Below, in pieces: positions 52,756-62,242 of a DNA stretch of 64,000 nucleotides. Origin of the DNA: Gammaproteobacteria bacterium (lineage in GTDB: Bacteria > Pseudomonadota > Gammaproteobacteria > Eutrophobiales > Eutrophobiaceae); the NCBI GenBank assembly GCA_028279365.1, contig JANQNX010000013.1:62001-126000 (forward strand), written 5' to 3'. Every line of letters begins with the position of its first letter. Positions within the stretch are counted from its first letter, which is position 1. The notes beneath the pieces were generated by a model. It did no database searches. It worked only from the letters and a program-made list of their open reading frames with translations, and was not told the DNA's origin. The translations under genes and the position numbers were made by a program.

Positions 52756-53925
52756 ATGGAAGAAGCCTCAATAGAGTTTTCCATATTTTTGATTTTTACT
52801 GGCGCTGCCTTGTTCGCGACCGCTGCACTGTATGCACGACAGGCGATGATCGTGGCCTACATAATCCTTGGCCTGTTATTGGGTCCATCAGGGCTGGGTT
52901 TAATTAACGACGCTGAGCTGATCAGCGATATCTCTAATATCGGTATTATCTTTTTATTGTATTTACTCGGCCTTGATCTGTTACCCCAACAATTATGGAA
53001 AATGTTAGGGGAGGCCTTGTTTGTTACGCTGATGAGTTCAGCCTTGTTTTTACTAGTAGGGTTTGGTGTCGGTTATTTATTTGGTTATTCAGTGTTGCAA
53101 GCCATGTTGGTTGGCGCGGTAATGATGTTTTCCAGCACCATTATCGGATTAAAACTACTGCCGACGACGACCTTGCATCATAAGCATACCGGGCAGATCA
53201 TTATCAGTGTGCTGTTATTGCAGGATTTGATTGCGATTGTCATTTTATTATTACTACAGGGTTACGGTAAGGGCGGCAATATGCTGTTAAGTATTGTCAG
53301 TCAGTTGTTATACCTACCTCTTTTAGGCCTGATTACCTATCTCATTGAGCGTTATATTTTAATTAAACTAATCCAGCGCTTTGATCAAATACACGAATAT
53401 ATTTTTTTACTGGCGATTGCATGGTGTTTGGGTATTGCCGAACTGGCGCATTACGTGGGGCTGTCACATGAGATCGGCGCATTTGTTGCCGGCGTGACGT
53501 TGGCATCCAGTCCTATCGCTTTATTTATTACCGAGCGCCTGAAACCGTTGCGAGATTTTTTCCTGATCATTTTCTTTTTCTCATTAGGGGCCGGTTTTAA
53601 TTTGTCTATTATTGATGAGATTTTTGTGCCGGCGATAGTGTTGGCTTTATCAGCACTTATTTTAAAGCCGATAGTGATCGCGTTACTGTTACAAAACAGG
53701 GGGGAGAAAAAACATATTTCAATTGAAACCGGCTTCAGGTTGGGACAGATTAGTGAGTTTTCTCTTCTGATCGCCGTATTGGCGCTGGAATCGGGGTTTA
53801 TTAATGCAACGACGTCTTATTTAATCCAGCTGGCCACCTTAATTACATTTATTGTCTCTTCTTATATTATTGTGTTGAAATACCCTACGCCTATTTCAGT
53901 AAGTGATCGAATGCGTCGTGATTAA
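52756..53925 (+). CDS. CPA2-type cation/proton antiporter without a C-terminal regulatory domain
   Basis: The 389-residue product is a Na/H exchanger domain alone, with about 12 membrane helices. LPGSGL-type loop GPSGLGLIND near residue 40, MFSSTIIGLKLL, and LSHEIGAFVAGVTLASSP are typical of KefB/KefC relatives. The NAD-binding TrkA-N domain of Kef proteins is absent. It should exchange K+ or Na+ for protons. It appears co-transcribed with hrpA and the two genes behind it (gaps 7 and 3 bases). Confidence 0.88.
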   Translation: MEEASIEFSIFLIFTGAALFATAALYARQAMIVAYIILGLLLGPSGLGLINDAELISDISNIGIIFLLYLLGLDLLPQQLWKMLGEALFVTLMSSALFLLVGFGVGYLFGYSVLQAMLVGAVMMFSSTIIGLKLLPTTTLHHKHTGQIIISVLLLQDLIAIVILLLLQGYGKGGNMLLSIVSQLLYLPLLGLITYLIERYILIKLIQRFDQIHEYIFLLAIAWCLGIAELAHYVGLSHEIGAFVAGVTLASSPIALFITERLKPLRDFFLIIFFFSLGAGFNLSIIDEIFVPAIVLALSALILKPIVIALLLQNRGEKKHISIETGFRLGQISEFSLLIAVLALESGFINATTSYLIQLATLITFIVSSYIIVLKYPTPISVSDRMRRD

Positions 53926-53928
53926 TTA

Positions 53929-54408
53929 ATGAACATAAAAAAACTACTTATTCCAGTTGGCATTATATTTATTTTGATTGTTACGTTCGTTGTTGCCGAT
54001 TATTTTGCACTGTTTGGAGTCAATACAACAAAGTCACTTGAATTTGCCGATCTGCGTTTTCGAACCGTCAATGCCGAAAATGGCGATCTAATCATGAATG
54101 TCATTGTGCGTTGTTTTCAACACCGAAACAGTAATATCTGTACCAACAAGGAAGCACGAAAAGCCGGCGAGACATTGATCAGTTTTCCTTATCAAAGAGT
54201 GAAACAATCGAGCTTGTTGTTTGAGCAGGATTCCCGCAACGTTTCTAATTTACAAGACCCGACTATCAACCTGATGTTTATTCACAATAACTATCACAGT
54301 TTGCGGGATGCCATATCGATTAATGACATTTTGTCGGGCGCACTCAGTTCGATGGAAATCAAAATGCAACCAAGACAACAAACTTATCACGAGGAAATTT
54401 ATGAGTGA
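53929..54408 (+). CDS. Membrane-anchored hypothetical protein
   Basis: The 159-residue product has one N-terminal membrane helix (residues 6-26), then a soluble, probably periplasmic domain of no recognised family. Two Cys (in RCFQHRNSNICTN) may form a disulfide. It follows the antiporter by three bases and overlaps the Rieske gene by eight (ATGAGTGA), so it belongs to that transcript. Confidence 0.75.
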   Translation: MNIKKLLIPVGIIFILIVTFVVADYFALFGVNTTKSLEFADLRFRTVNAENGDLIMNVIVRCFQHRNSNICTNKEARKAGETLISFPYQRVKQSSLLFEQDSRNVSNLQDPTINLMFIHNNYHSLRDAISINDILSGALSSMEIKMQPRQQTYHEEIYE

Positions 54409-55024
54409 GGCACTGGATTATTTACTGAAGGTCAGAAAAGAAGCGATTGGGCCATATTTTACCTTCCTGAAAAAAGCCGGTGAACACCTTGATAACAAGA
54501 CGCGTTCCTTACTTTCAGTGGTTACCAAAGTTGACGCCCAGACTGAAAAGGGATTTAAACAATATTTAGTCAGGGCAATGCGCGAGGGCAATAGCGCAGA
54601 TGAAATTCTTGATGCGCTACTTGTTTGTTTGCCAAGCCTGGGTTTCAGCAAAATAGTCTGGGCGATAGATATTATTCTGGAGATGGATATACCGGAATTC
54701 AATACAGACAGTATCGGAGCGACGCCGGACTGGCATTTTATTACGAAACTATCAGATTTGTCTGAGGGCGTAACACGGTTTGACTATGCAAGCCGGGCTT
54801 GTTTTGTCAATAAACAGGGTGACTCAATAAAAGTATTTGATAGTCGCTGTCCGCATCAGGTCACCAATATTCCGATGTTGTCTCTGCAAGATAAAATACT
54901 AACTTGTCCAAAACATGAATGGCAATTTAGTCTTGATAGTGGCGAATGTATTGCAAAAGGGAATCGTCCGCTAAACACCGTCAAGCATAAAGTCGAAGAC
55001 GACAAGCTTTACGTTTTTGCATAA
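54401..55024 (+). CDS. Fusion of an AhpD/CMD-like helical domain with a Rieske [2Fe-2S] domain
   Basis: ATG at 54401 follows GAGGAAATTT; a longer frame begins inside the previous gene and is rejected. The 207-residue product has an N-terminal helical part (1-100) like carboxymuconolactone decarboxylases but without CxxC. The C-terminal Rieske domain has Cys150-x-His152 (CPHQ) and Cys169-x2-His172 (CPKHEW), the four cluster ligands. It is a soluble electron carrier or small redox enzyme. No oxygenase partner is near, so its role is open. Confidence 0.85.
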   Translation: MSEALDYLLKVRKEAIGPYFTFLKKAGEHLDNKTRSLLSVVTKVDAQTEKGFKQYLVRAMREGNSADEILDALLVCLPSLGFSKIVWAIDIILEMDIPEFNTDSIGATPDWHFITKLSDLSEGVTRFDYASRACFVNKQGDSIKVFDSRCPHQVTNIPMLSLQDKILTCPKHEWQFSLDSGECIAKGNRPLNTVKHKVEDDKLYVFA

Positions 55025-55027
55025 ATG

Positions 55028-57019
55028 TTATTGCAACAGACGCTTTACTTTAGTTGCCAGTACTTGCTTCTCGAAAGGTTTATCACCACGCAGGCTAAAG
55101 CGATAGCGATAGTGTAGTTGAATAATTTCCAGGTGGTCATTGATATTATCCTTGGCGACAGTTCGGCGTAACCAGTTTAACAGTGTTTCCCCTTGTTTAC
55201 GTTTATCGGTTTGTTGTTCCAATTTATGGATTAAGGCAAATGCTGGCGAGTCTGCACCATTGACATTGTTTGTGTCTCGGTTTTTATTCGCATTACTTTC
55301 TTTTTCCACACGCGGCTTTTTGTAAAAACGCCAACCAAGGTATAGCAACAGAGGAATTAATAACCATACCAGCGAATTATCCGCCTCTGTGCTTCCTTCT
55401 GTATCTTCACTGGTAGCGATGTATCGCAGCCACGAGAAAATATCCATGATGGGTTCCAGGAAAGTACGATCTTCAGCTTCAAGTGGAGCCCAGTTAGCGG
55501 GTGTGGTGTCGAGCAGGTGCCATTCTCCATCCAGGTAGTACTGAACCCAGGAATGTGCATGGCGCGCGCGAACAATGATGGATTTTTGCCAGGGACTATA
55601 TTCATCGGCAGAAAAACCAATAGTATATCGAGTTGGAATACCGGCCTCACGCAATAGTAAAGCTGTAGCTGTTGCAAAATATTCGCAGTGGCCTTGGCGA
55701 TGATCGAATAAAAAACGGTTTAAATAACCACCTTTTACATAGCGCTGATTCTGGCTGATCGAATAATAAAAATTTTCAGCGAAAAAACGTTTAACGATAG
55801 CAATAACATCTTGCGGAGTATGTTGGTAAAGCTCTAACTCACTGGCAACACGTTTGAAATCGGCTTGCAAGTTTTCCGGAATGATTAGGTCATCGTTGTC
55901 AGGCAAGATATCTAATGACTTTCTTGAGGCATAGCCCATGTTGTAGTTGATCCAGCCAGCACGTGCATCAATTCTTATTGTGCCATAGATATTGGTTTCA
56001 ACCTGTAACAGATCTTTGCCGCTTAATGAGTTAACCGTGGTCAACGATGGCAAGATCGTGGATTGTTCATCAAGAAACATGGCAAATCGCATCTGTCCTT
56101 TGTCAACAAGGCCGTCATACAGCTGCCAGTTGTTTTTATTAGGTTGTTTCGGAATGACATCGTATTCAATTCGGTCATTACGCCAGATACCGTAGTCATA
56201 ATGGCTGTATGTCGTTTCTTGTAAATAGATAGGTTGCGTTGGCGATTCGTCTGCCTTAATACGCAATATGACGCGATCAGATAACTTCAAGCGCCCGACC
56301 GAACCGATGGCCGTCATAAATTTTTCAGGGTTTCGACTGCGCCAACCATATTGATCAAGCAGGGTCATTAACAGATTTTCTGTTGACCGATGCAGCTGCT
56401 GAATACCATTTTGCAGTAGATAAGCACTGCTAATCACAAATAGCATTGGTAAAAGCCACCGGTAAATAGGGAAATGCTTTGGTCTTAACGACCACATTAA
56501 CCAGACTGTAATAATGGCAATTAATACGAAAAAAACGCGGCTTAGGTTAGGTATGGCACTGGCAGAGATTAAACAGATAAAAACATAAGGTAGACTGATA
56601 TCAACATCGTATAGCAAGTCATCGCCCGCATCCTTGCCAAGCTTGCGTATACTGACGAATAAGGCCGATGTTTTAATGGCATTGCTAACGCTAAAACGCT
56701 GTGTGAGTAGTATCAGGAATAATGTGAACGGTGTGATTTCGAGAACTTTATAAATTCCTTGTGCACCATAGTTTACAAACAAATAAATCGTAGCAATAAA
56801 AAATAACAGGCCACTCAAGTCGACGATTTGATTGATGTCTTTATCACTAAAGGTAATCCGCCATTTGATCAGGTAAGGCAACTCCAGCAGGACGCCCATC
56901 ACAATGGCAAATAGCATAAAGTCTGTTCGCCAACCCCAAATCAACAGACATGCCAGTATCAGTAAGGGCGGAGCAGGCGATAATCGTCTGACGGCTTTGC
57001 TAGTAGATAATGGGGTCAT
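55028..57019 (-). CDS. Membrane transglutaminase-like protein (TgpA family)
   Basis: The 663-residue product has about six N-terminal membrane helices (to about residue 205), a periplasmic transglutaminase-like domain, another helix near 550-565 and a cytoplasmic tail. The catalytic triad is visible as Cys445 (QGHCEYFATA), His489 (RHAHSWVQ) and Asp504 (LLDTTPANW). TgpA of Pseudomonas is essential, with an unclear substrate. The gene overlaps DUF58 by four bases in a MoxR-DUF58-TgpA operon. Confidence 0.92.
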   Translation of the reverse strand: MTPLSTSKAVRRLSPAPPLLILACLLIWGWRTDFMLFAIVMGVLLELPYLIKWRITFSDKDINQIVDLSGLLFFIATIYLFVNYGAQGIYKVLEITPFTLFLILLTQRFSVSNAIKTSALFVSIRKLGKDAGDDLLYDVDISLPYVFICLISASAIPNLSRVFFVLIAIITVWLMWSLRPKHFPIYRWLLPMLFVISSAYLLQNGIQQLHRSTENLLMTLLDQYGWRSRNPEKFMTAIGSVGRLKLSDRVILRIKADESPTQPIYLQETTYSHYDYGIWRNDRIEYDVIPKQPNKNNWQLYDGLVDKGQMRFAMFLDEQSTILPSLTTVNSLSGKDLLQVETNIYGTIRIDARAGWINYNMGYASRKSLDILPDNDDLIIPENLQADFKRVASELELYQHTPQDVIAIVKRFFAENFYYSISQNQRYVKGGYLNRFLFDHRQGHCEYFATATALLLREAGIPTRYTIGFSADEYSPWQKSIIVRARHAHSWVQYYLDGEWHLLDTTPANWAPLEAEDRTFLEPIMDIFSWLRYIATSEDTEGSTEADNSLVWLLIPLLLYLGWRFYKKPRVEKESNANKNRDTNNVNGADSPAFALIHKLEQQTDKRKQGETLLNWLRRTVAKDNINDHLEIIQLHYRYRFSLRGDKPFEKQVLATKVKRLLQ

Positions 57020-58362
57020 GATGATATTTGTAGCAAGTCTTGCTGAACCCGATCATTTCTGATGGGATGGATGTCAACGCAAGTGAATTGCTGTGTTAGC
57101 TTATTGATATCGTCACCAACAGCCAGCGCCATTGTCGGTATGCGGTATTTTTCAAGTAGATCGAGTAAAGCCAGTCGTTCTTTATCAAGTGATAGTAAAA
57201 CCACAATAAAGCCACAGCACTCCTTAATGTGCTTATGCAGTAATCCTTCCAGTTCAGTAAGCTTGTTGATTTCCGCCGGCGTGATGCACGCCAGTATTTC
57301 CAGCAAATAACGAACGTTATACTGACCGTGACCTGCCGTTATTCGATAGGCCTGATCTTCAATAAACATTAAATCGAGTAACACATCCTGCTTGTGTTGG
57401 TTCGCCATGAAAGACGCGGCAATGGATATCGCCGTTTCGAAACTTTCCTCCGTTATCGAGTTGTCTTTGAACGTATCCAGTATCAAGCCATATCGTACAA
57501 AATATTCGTCCTGATATTCTTTTACAACCGGCTCGCCCAATTTGGCATAGCTACGCCAGTGAATCGCCTTGAGCGGATCACCTGGCCGATAATCCCTTAG
57601 TGAAACGAACTCCTGGGAATCTCCGGTTAAATTACTTTTATTCATTCCCCCGGCTTGATACTTGCGATGCCCTTCAAGCTGTACTGCTGGTGTTTTAAAT
57701 AATGTTGGCAGGATCAGCAGTTTCTGTTTGTTTTCTATGTTGGTTTGCACTTGATGCAAGCCCAATGGATCAGATTGGATTACCCGCGTTTTATCGAATG
57801 AAATATATCCCCTGCGTAACGGCGTTAATGTTAAATCGACGGCCAGCTCTGACTGACCTCTTATGTGGTCAACCTTGACTGCAGGAATGGTGCCGCCGCG
57901 CTTTTTCTGAACCAGTGATACCATCCTAGGATAGCCGATGGTTCGATCAAACCAGTTTCTTTTTTTATCTAATGGATCGGAGCTTGAAAAGAGACTCTCA
58001 AATGAGGGAAAGGCAGTATGTAATTCATCTGCCAATAATAATTCTTTTTGCGTTTGCGTCTTGAGGTTTTTTATCTGACAACGATATTGAAAAGGAACGC
58101 CGGCAGTCGCCGTATCTGGTAAATACCTTTTAATAGTGAATTTTCCTTTATAGAAAAATGCAAAGCTGCTTGCAGTTAAAAGCAACAGCAAAGTAACAGC
58201 AAATATTTGAAAAGACAGCGTGGAACGTGTGTCCAGGCCAAAGATACCTGCGATAGGCATGACCATTAATATGAGCATGCCATTGGCGGTAAAACGCTGC
58301 CTGACTGAGTGGCTAATGCGGTAAAGCAGTCTGAAGTTGTAATATAAAAACCGACGCAGCAT
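57016..58362 (-). CDS. DUF58 membrane protein
   Basis: The 448-residue product has two N-terminal membrane helices (about 25-68), then a beta-rich region and the DUF58 core with LRDYRPGDPLKAIHWRSYAK and EPVVKEYQDE. These proteins adopt a von Willebrand A-like fold and are clients of MoxR ATPases. It lies six bases after the MoxR gene and overlaps the transglutaminase gene. Confidence 0.93.
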   Translation of the reverse strand: MLRRFLYYNFRLLYRISHSVRQRFTANGMLILMVMPIAGIFGLDTRSTLSFQIFAVTLLLLLTASSFAFFYKGKFTIKRYLPDTATAGVPFQYRCQIKNLKTQTQKELLLADELHTAFPSFESLFSSSDPLDKKRNWFDRTIGYPRMVSLVQKKRGGTIPAVKVDHIRGQSELAVDLTLTPLRRGYISFDKTRVIQSDPLGLHQVQTNIENKQKLLILPTLFKTPAVQLEGHRKYQAGGMNKSNLTGDSQEFVSLRDYRPGDPLKAIHWRSYAKLGEPVVKEYQDEYFVRYGLILDTFKDNSITEESFETAISIAASFMANQHKQDVLLDLMFIEDQAYRITAGHGQYNVRYLLEILACITPAEINKLTELEGLLHKHIKECCGFIVVLLSLDKERLALLDLLEKYRIPTMALAVGDDINKLTQQFTCVDIHPIRNDRVQQDLLQISS

Positions 58363-58368
58363 GGTGGA

Positions 58369-59301
58369 TTAAACCGGCGGGGGTATAGTATCCAGAATTT
58401 GCTGCATGAGTTGTTCGGCAGAATTGCCGGAGAATTGGCTGGTCGAATCCTGCAGGATACGATGTGCAATCACATCAATCGCCAGTTCCTGAATATGATC
58501 TGGCGTAACAAAATCAAGTTCATCGAAAAAGGCTAAGGCCTGTGATGTCTTGATTAATGTCAGTGACGCACGTGGGCTGGCGCCATTCATAATCCCTTCC
58601 GCTTGTCGGGTCGCGCGAACAATGGCGACAAGATACTGTTTGATTTCCTCACTGACACTGACATCTGCTATTTTTTGTTTTAGCTGTTTAATATCCTGTT
58701 TATCAACACAGGCGGCGAGGTTATCTAATGGGTGTCGTTTATTTTGCTGTTCCAAAATTGCGATCTCTTCTTGCTCCTCGACGTAACCGAGACTAAACCG
58801 CAGGCTGAATCGATCCATCTGTGCCTCGGGTAAAGGATAGGTGCCGTGATACTCAACTGGGTTCTGCGTGGCAATGACAAAAAACAGTTCATCCAAGGGA
58901 TGGATATGTCGCTCTATGCTGACCTGTTTTTCTCCCATGGCTTCGAGTAACGCGGATTGCGTTCTGGGTGATGCGCGATTGATTTCATCGGCAAGCAAGA
59001 TGTTGCTGAAGACCGGACCGGGGTGAAATTCAAATTCCTGATGTTTCTGGTTAAATATCGACACACCAAGGATGTCGGTGGGTAATAAATCCGGCGTAAA
59101 TTGAATGCGCTGAAAATCGGCATTAATGGATTTTGCTAATGCTTTTGCCAGTGTGGTTTTACCCGTGCCTGGCACATCTTCCAGTAATACATGACCATCA
59201 CTGAAAAAAGCGGCGAGTAATTTTCGGATTGCCTGCGATTGTCCCTGCATGACGGACTCAATGTTGGCAAACAGTTTTTGATATGTTTCTATGGCAGACA
59301 T
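58369..59301 (-). CDS. MoxR-family AAA+ ATPase
   Basis: ATG at 59301 starts MSAIETYQKLFANIESVMQG and gives 310 residues, the family norm; a start at 59391 would add an unrelated 30 residues. Walker A is EDVPGTGKTT (41-50), Walker B ILLADEINRA, sensor ATQNPVEYHGTYPLPEAQMDRF. It is a chaperone-type ATPase for DUF58/VWA proteins; the family name comes from methanol oxidation clusters, but the DUF58-TgpA partnership here is general to proteobacteria. Confidence 0.95.
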   Translation of the reverse strand: MSAIETYQKLFANIESVMQGQSQAIRKLLAAFFSDGHVLLEDVPGTGKTTLAKALAKSINADFQRIQFTPDLLPTDILGVSIFNQKHQEFEFHPGPVFSNILLADEINRASPRTQSALLEAMGEKQVSIERHIHPLDELFFVIATQNPVEYHGTYPLPEAQMDRFSLRFSLGYVEEQEEIAILEQQNKRHPLDNLAACVDKQDIKQLKQKIADVSVSEEIKQYLVAIVRATRQAEGIMNGASPRASLTLIKTSQALAFFDELDFVTPDHIQELAIDVIAHRILQDSTSQFSGNSAEQLMQQILDTIPPPV

Positions 59302-59360
59302 GTTATTCAGATATATCTTCAAATAATCACTAGCGTAGCAAATGCGGAGTTTAATCACAC

Positions 59361-59966
59361 ATGTTTGATAAAAATATTGATACACAAGCACCGATTAATG
59401 AATTGCTTGGTAAGCGATGGAGTGGGCGTGCCTATGATGCCGATAAACCAGTAAGCCGGGAACAGATCATTACCTTATTGGAAGCGGCTCGTTGGGCGCC
59501 GTCTTGTTATGGCGATCAACCCTGGCGCTTTCTTATATTTGATAAAGCAACGAATGACGCTGCCTGGCAAAAAGCCTTTGACTGTCTTGCGCCGGGTAAT
59601 CAGGGCTGGGCGCAGTCTGCTCCGGTATTGCTGCTTGCATGTGCCGATACGATCTTGTCGAAGACGGGAGATGCCAATCGATGGGGCGAATACGATACCG
59701 GTGCCGCTAGTGAAAACCTGTGTTTGCAAGCGGCAGCGATGAATTTAATGACGCATCAAATGGGTGGCTTTGATGCAGATAAAGCTCGTGAGATATTTGA
59801 GATTCCGGATCAATATACGCCGATGGCAATGATCACAGTCGGTTATCAATTGGCAGAATCACAAATTCAAGGCGAGATGAAAGAAAGAGAATATGCTGCA
59901 AGAAGTCGCAATGAACTGGCGCATAATTTCTTTGAAGGCCACTGGCAAGCACCGATAAAGACTTAA
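59361..59966 (+). CDS. Nitroreductase-family FMN oxidoreductase
   Basis: The 201-residue product has the FMN-binding start RWSGRAYDADKPVSREQIITLLEAARWAPSCYGDQPWRF and NRWGEYDTGAASENLCLQAAAMNLMTHQMGGFD, typical of the NfsA/FRP-like family. It reduces nitro compounds, quinones or flavin with NAD(P)H; the natural substrate is unknown. It is divergent from MoxR and 11 bases upstream of the MATE gene. Confidence 0.92.
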   Translation: MFDKNIDTQAPINELLGKRWSGRAYDADKPVSREQIITLLEAARWAPSCYGDQPWRFLIFDKATNDAAWQKAFDCLAPGNQGWAQSAPVLLLACADTILSKTGDANRWGEYDTGAASENLCLQAAAMNLMTHQMGGFDADKAREIFEIPDQYTPMAMITVGYQLAESQIQGEMKEREYAARSRNELAHNFFEGHWQAPIKT

Positions 59967-59977
59967 CCGCTAGCAAC

Positions 59978-61300
59978 ATGGATCAAAAACTGGCAAGCCG
60001 GGAGTTTTGGTTACTGGCAGGGCCGATGATTATCAGTAATGTCAGCGTGGCATTACTGGGGCTGGTTGACACGGCTGTGGTTGGCCATCTGGATAGCGCG
60101 GTCTATTTGGGTGGTGTAGCAATCGGTTCGGTGGTGTTTGATTTTCTGTATTGGGGCATGGGCTTTTTACGCATGGGCACGACCGGCTTCATCGCCCAGA
60201 TACACGGACAGAAAGATGCCAATGCCATGCGAACGACGCTGGGCCAATCATTATTAATTGGTTTCGGATTGGCCATGCTGATACTGCTTTTCCAATTACC
60301 CATTATTCGAACTGGTCTCTACCTACTGGACGGTAGTGATGAGGTCAAATATTACGCGGCTATCTATTGCCATTGGATGATCTGGGGCGCACCAGCATTA
60401 ATCGCATTATTTTCAATCAATGGTTTTTTATTAGGGATGCAAAATGCGATATCCACGTTGAAACTGGCCATCATCGTCAACAGCATCAACATTGTTCTCG
60501 ATATTGTATTCGTGGTCGGTCTGGAGATGGATGTCAGAGGCGTTGCGCTGGCAACTGTCATCGCACAATACACGGGAGTGCTCATTGGCCTTTGGTTTGT
60601 CAGGAAAGAACTACGAAAGCATCCGGGGCATTGGTTATTCGACCAGATTATTCATGTTGAAAAACTCAAACGCTTTTTATCGTTAAATAACGATATTTTT
60701 ATCCGTACTATTTGTTTGATTCTGGTGTTTGCGTTCTTTACCCGGGAAGGGGCAAGACATGGCGATCTCATTCTGGCAGCGAATTCCATACTGATGAAAT
60801 TCTATTTACTGATGGCGTTGGCATTGGACGGGTTTAATCATGCGGCAGAAGCATTGGTAGGCAAGGCCGTCGGCTCGCGAAATAAAGCCATCTTTAACTT
60901 GTCCGTTCACCTTGCTTTGAAATGGTCGCTGGTATTTGGCACGGCGTTTACGGGGTTTTATTGGTTAGCAGGAGAGTGGTTAATTTCCATGATGACGGAT
61001 CTACCCATAGTCGGAGAAACCGCAACAACTTATTTGCCATGGATGATTGCAATGCCATTAGTATCTATCTGGTGTTTTCTTTTAGATGGTGTGTTTATCG
61101 GCGCAACGCGTGGCGCAGAAATGCGTAATTCCATGTTGGCATGCACATTCGTTTTCTTTTTACCGCTTTGGTACCTGTTTCAGGATCTGGGCAATCATGG
61201 GTTATGGCTTGCTTTTACCATTTTTATTTTGGTGCGGGGGATTACGTTGGGGATGTATTACTACTTTATTGATAAAAGAGAGGGGTTTGTTCAGGTTTGA
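59978..61300 (+). CDS. MATE-family efflux transporter (DinF type)
   Basis: The 440-residue product has about 12 membrane helices in two related halves, with LAGPMIISNVSVALLGLVDTAVVGHLD at the start and FDFLYWGMGFLRMGTTGFIAQ, which is typical of DinF-like MATE pumps. It exports cationic or toxic compounds using Na+ or proton gradients. It is followed by a hairpin-forming repeat at 61301-61352 that may end its transcript. Confidence 0.93.
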   Translation: MDQKLASREFWLLAGPMIISNVSVALLGLVDTAVVGHLDSAVYLGGVAIGSVVFDFLYWGMGFLRMGTTGFIAQIHGQKDANAMRTTLGQSLLIGFGLAMLILLFQLPIIRTGLYLLDGSDEVKYYAAIYCHWMIWGAPALIALFSINGFLLGMQNAISTLKLAIIVNSINIVLDIVFVVGLEMDVRGVALATVIAQYTGVLIGLWFVRKELRKHPGHWLFDQIIHVEKLKRFLSLNNDIFIRTICLILVFAFFTREGARHGDLILAANSILMKFYLLMALALDGFNHAAEALVGKAVGSRNKAIFNLSVHLALKWSLVFGTAFTGFYWLAGEWLISMMTDLPIVGETATTYLPWMIAMPLVSIWCFLLDGVFIGATRGAEMRNSMLACTFVFFLPLWYLFQDLGNHGLWLAFTIFILVRGITLGMYYYFIDKREGFVQV

Positions 61301-61352
61301 TGGGAAATCTGCTTTCGGCCAGAAGCGAACATTAGCTTTCTGGTTTTTCCCA
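61301..61352. repeat. Imperfect nested hairpin, likely member of an interspersed repeat family
   Basis: TGGGAAA (61301-61307) pairs with TTTCCCA (61346-61352), and inside them CCAGAAGC (61319-61326) pairs with GCTTTCTGG (61335-61343). The core CTTTCGGCCAGAAGCGAAC resembles short palindromic repeats that I recall from intergenic regions of many proteobacteria. It begins right after the MATE stop codon. A transcription-terminating role is possible, but the T run is short. Confidence 0.5.
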
Positions 61353-61365
61353 AATAGATTTATAT

Positions 61366-61692
61366 TCATATGCATACCAATATGTACCAAATACAGCTGG
61401 GACAAATAATAATTATAAAAACGCCTGCAAATTGCTCATTCAGAATACTTAAGGTTATTAATAAGATTATTGATAGAACCATTAGTATTATTTGAAATGC
61501 AAAAAAACCTTTCCAGAACCCTTGGTTTATATATGCTTTTTGATAAATTAATCCCCTCAATGCAATTAATGCAAAACCACTAAAAAACAATACTCCAAAT
61601 ATTGAAGAAAGATTCATAGCCATTATGGATTTAATTAAAACCAATACAAAAGAAACAAAATATACGTAGTAAAAACTCTTCCAGAAATTCAT
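61366..61692 (-). CDS. Small AT-rich membrane protein, function unknown
   Basis: The 108-residue frame has three or four hydrophobic helices (for example FSYYVYF-like start, IFGVLFFSGFALIALRG, IILMVLSIILLITLSIL) and ends CPSCIWYILVCI. Its base composition is much more AT-rich than the neighbours. I recognise no family. It lies beside a repeat and could be a recent acquisition or a spurious frame; no strong ribosome-binding site. Confidence 0.45.
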   Translation of the reverse strand: MNFWKSFYYVYFVSFVLVLIKSIMAMNLSSIFGVLFFSGFALIALRGLIYQKAYINQGFWKGFFAFQIILMVLSIILLITLSILNEQFAGVFIIIICPSCIWYILVCI

Positions 61693-61740
61693 TGTATTAA
61701 TTATGTCCGTTTTGACCCGTTAGTAAAATTATAACCAATT

Positions 61741-62154
61741 CTACTTTTCAGTTTCTTCAGTAGATTGTCTGACAAAGCGAATGATATGTCGTCTGTCGCG
61801 TTTGGTGGGGCGACCGCGTGTTCTTGGAAACGCCGCTGATTCGGCTTTTAATTGTTGGTTCAATAGGTCGCGTTTCTCAATGCTCTCATTGGTTTCTGCA
61901 TAACACTCTGCAGCCAAGGTTGCAGACACGCGATTCGGAATCAGTTTCAGTATTTCGATTTGATATTCATACGGCGGTTTTTTTATGATGACGTGATTGC
62001 CAGGCTGAATCGTTCTCGCTGGTTTCACCTGATCACCATCCACTTTGATTTTATTGCCTTTAATTGCCGCTGTGGCCAAAGCACGGGTTTTGAAAAAGCG
62101 GGCGCACCATAGCCATTTATCCAGTCGCATGCTTTTGAGTTCTGAACTGCTCAT
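61741..62154 (-). CDS. hslR: Ribosome-associated S4-domain heat-shock protein 15 (HslR)
   Basis: The 137-residue product has the S4 domain start MRLDKWLWCARFFKTRALATAAIKGNKIKVDG and a basic C-terminal tail RTRGRPTKRDRRHIIRF. HslR binds free 50S subunits carrying a stalled nascent chain and helps recycling. It is divergent from moaB with 88 bases between the starts. Confidence 0.94.
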   Translation of the reverse strand: MSSSELKSMRLDKWLWCARFFKTRALATAAIKGNKIKVDGDQVKPARTIQPGNHVIIKKPPYEYQIEILKLIPNRVSATLAAECYAETNESIEKRDLLNQQLKAESAAFPRTRGRPTKRDRRHIIRFVRQSTEETEK

Positions 62155-62242
62155 AATGAAATTATATTCGCTAATGGTTGCAGAGTGTATTCACCCATCT
62201 GAAAAAGGTATGATGCGTCAATATTCATCGTTAACTTAGCCT

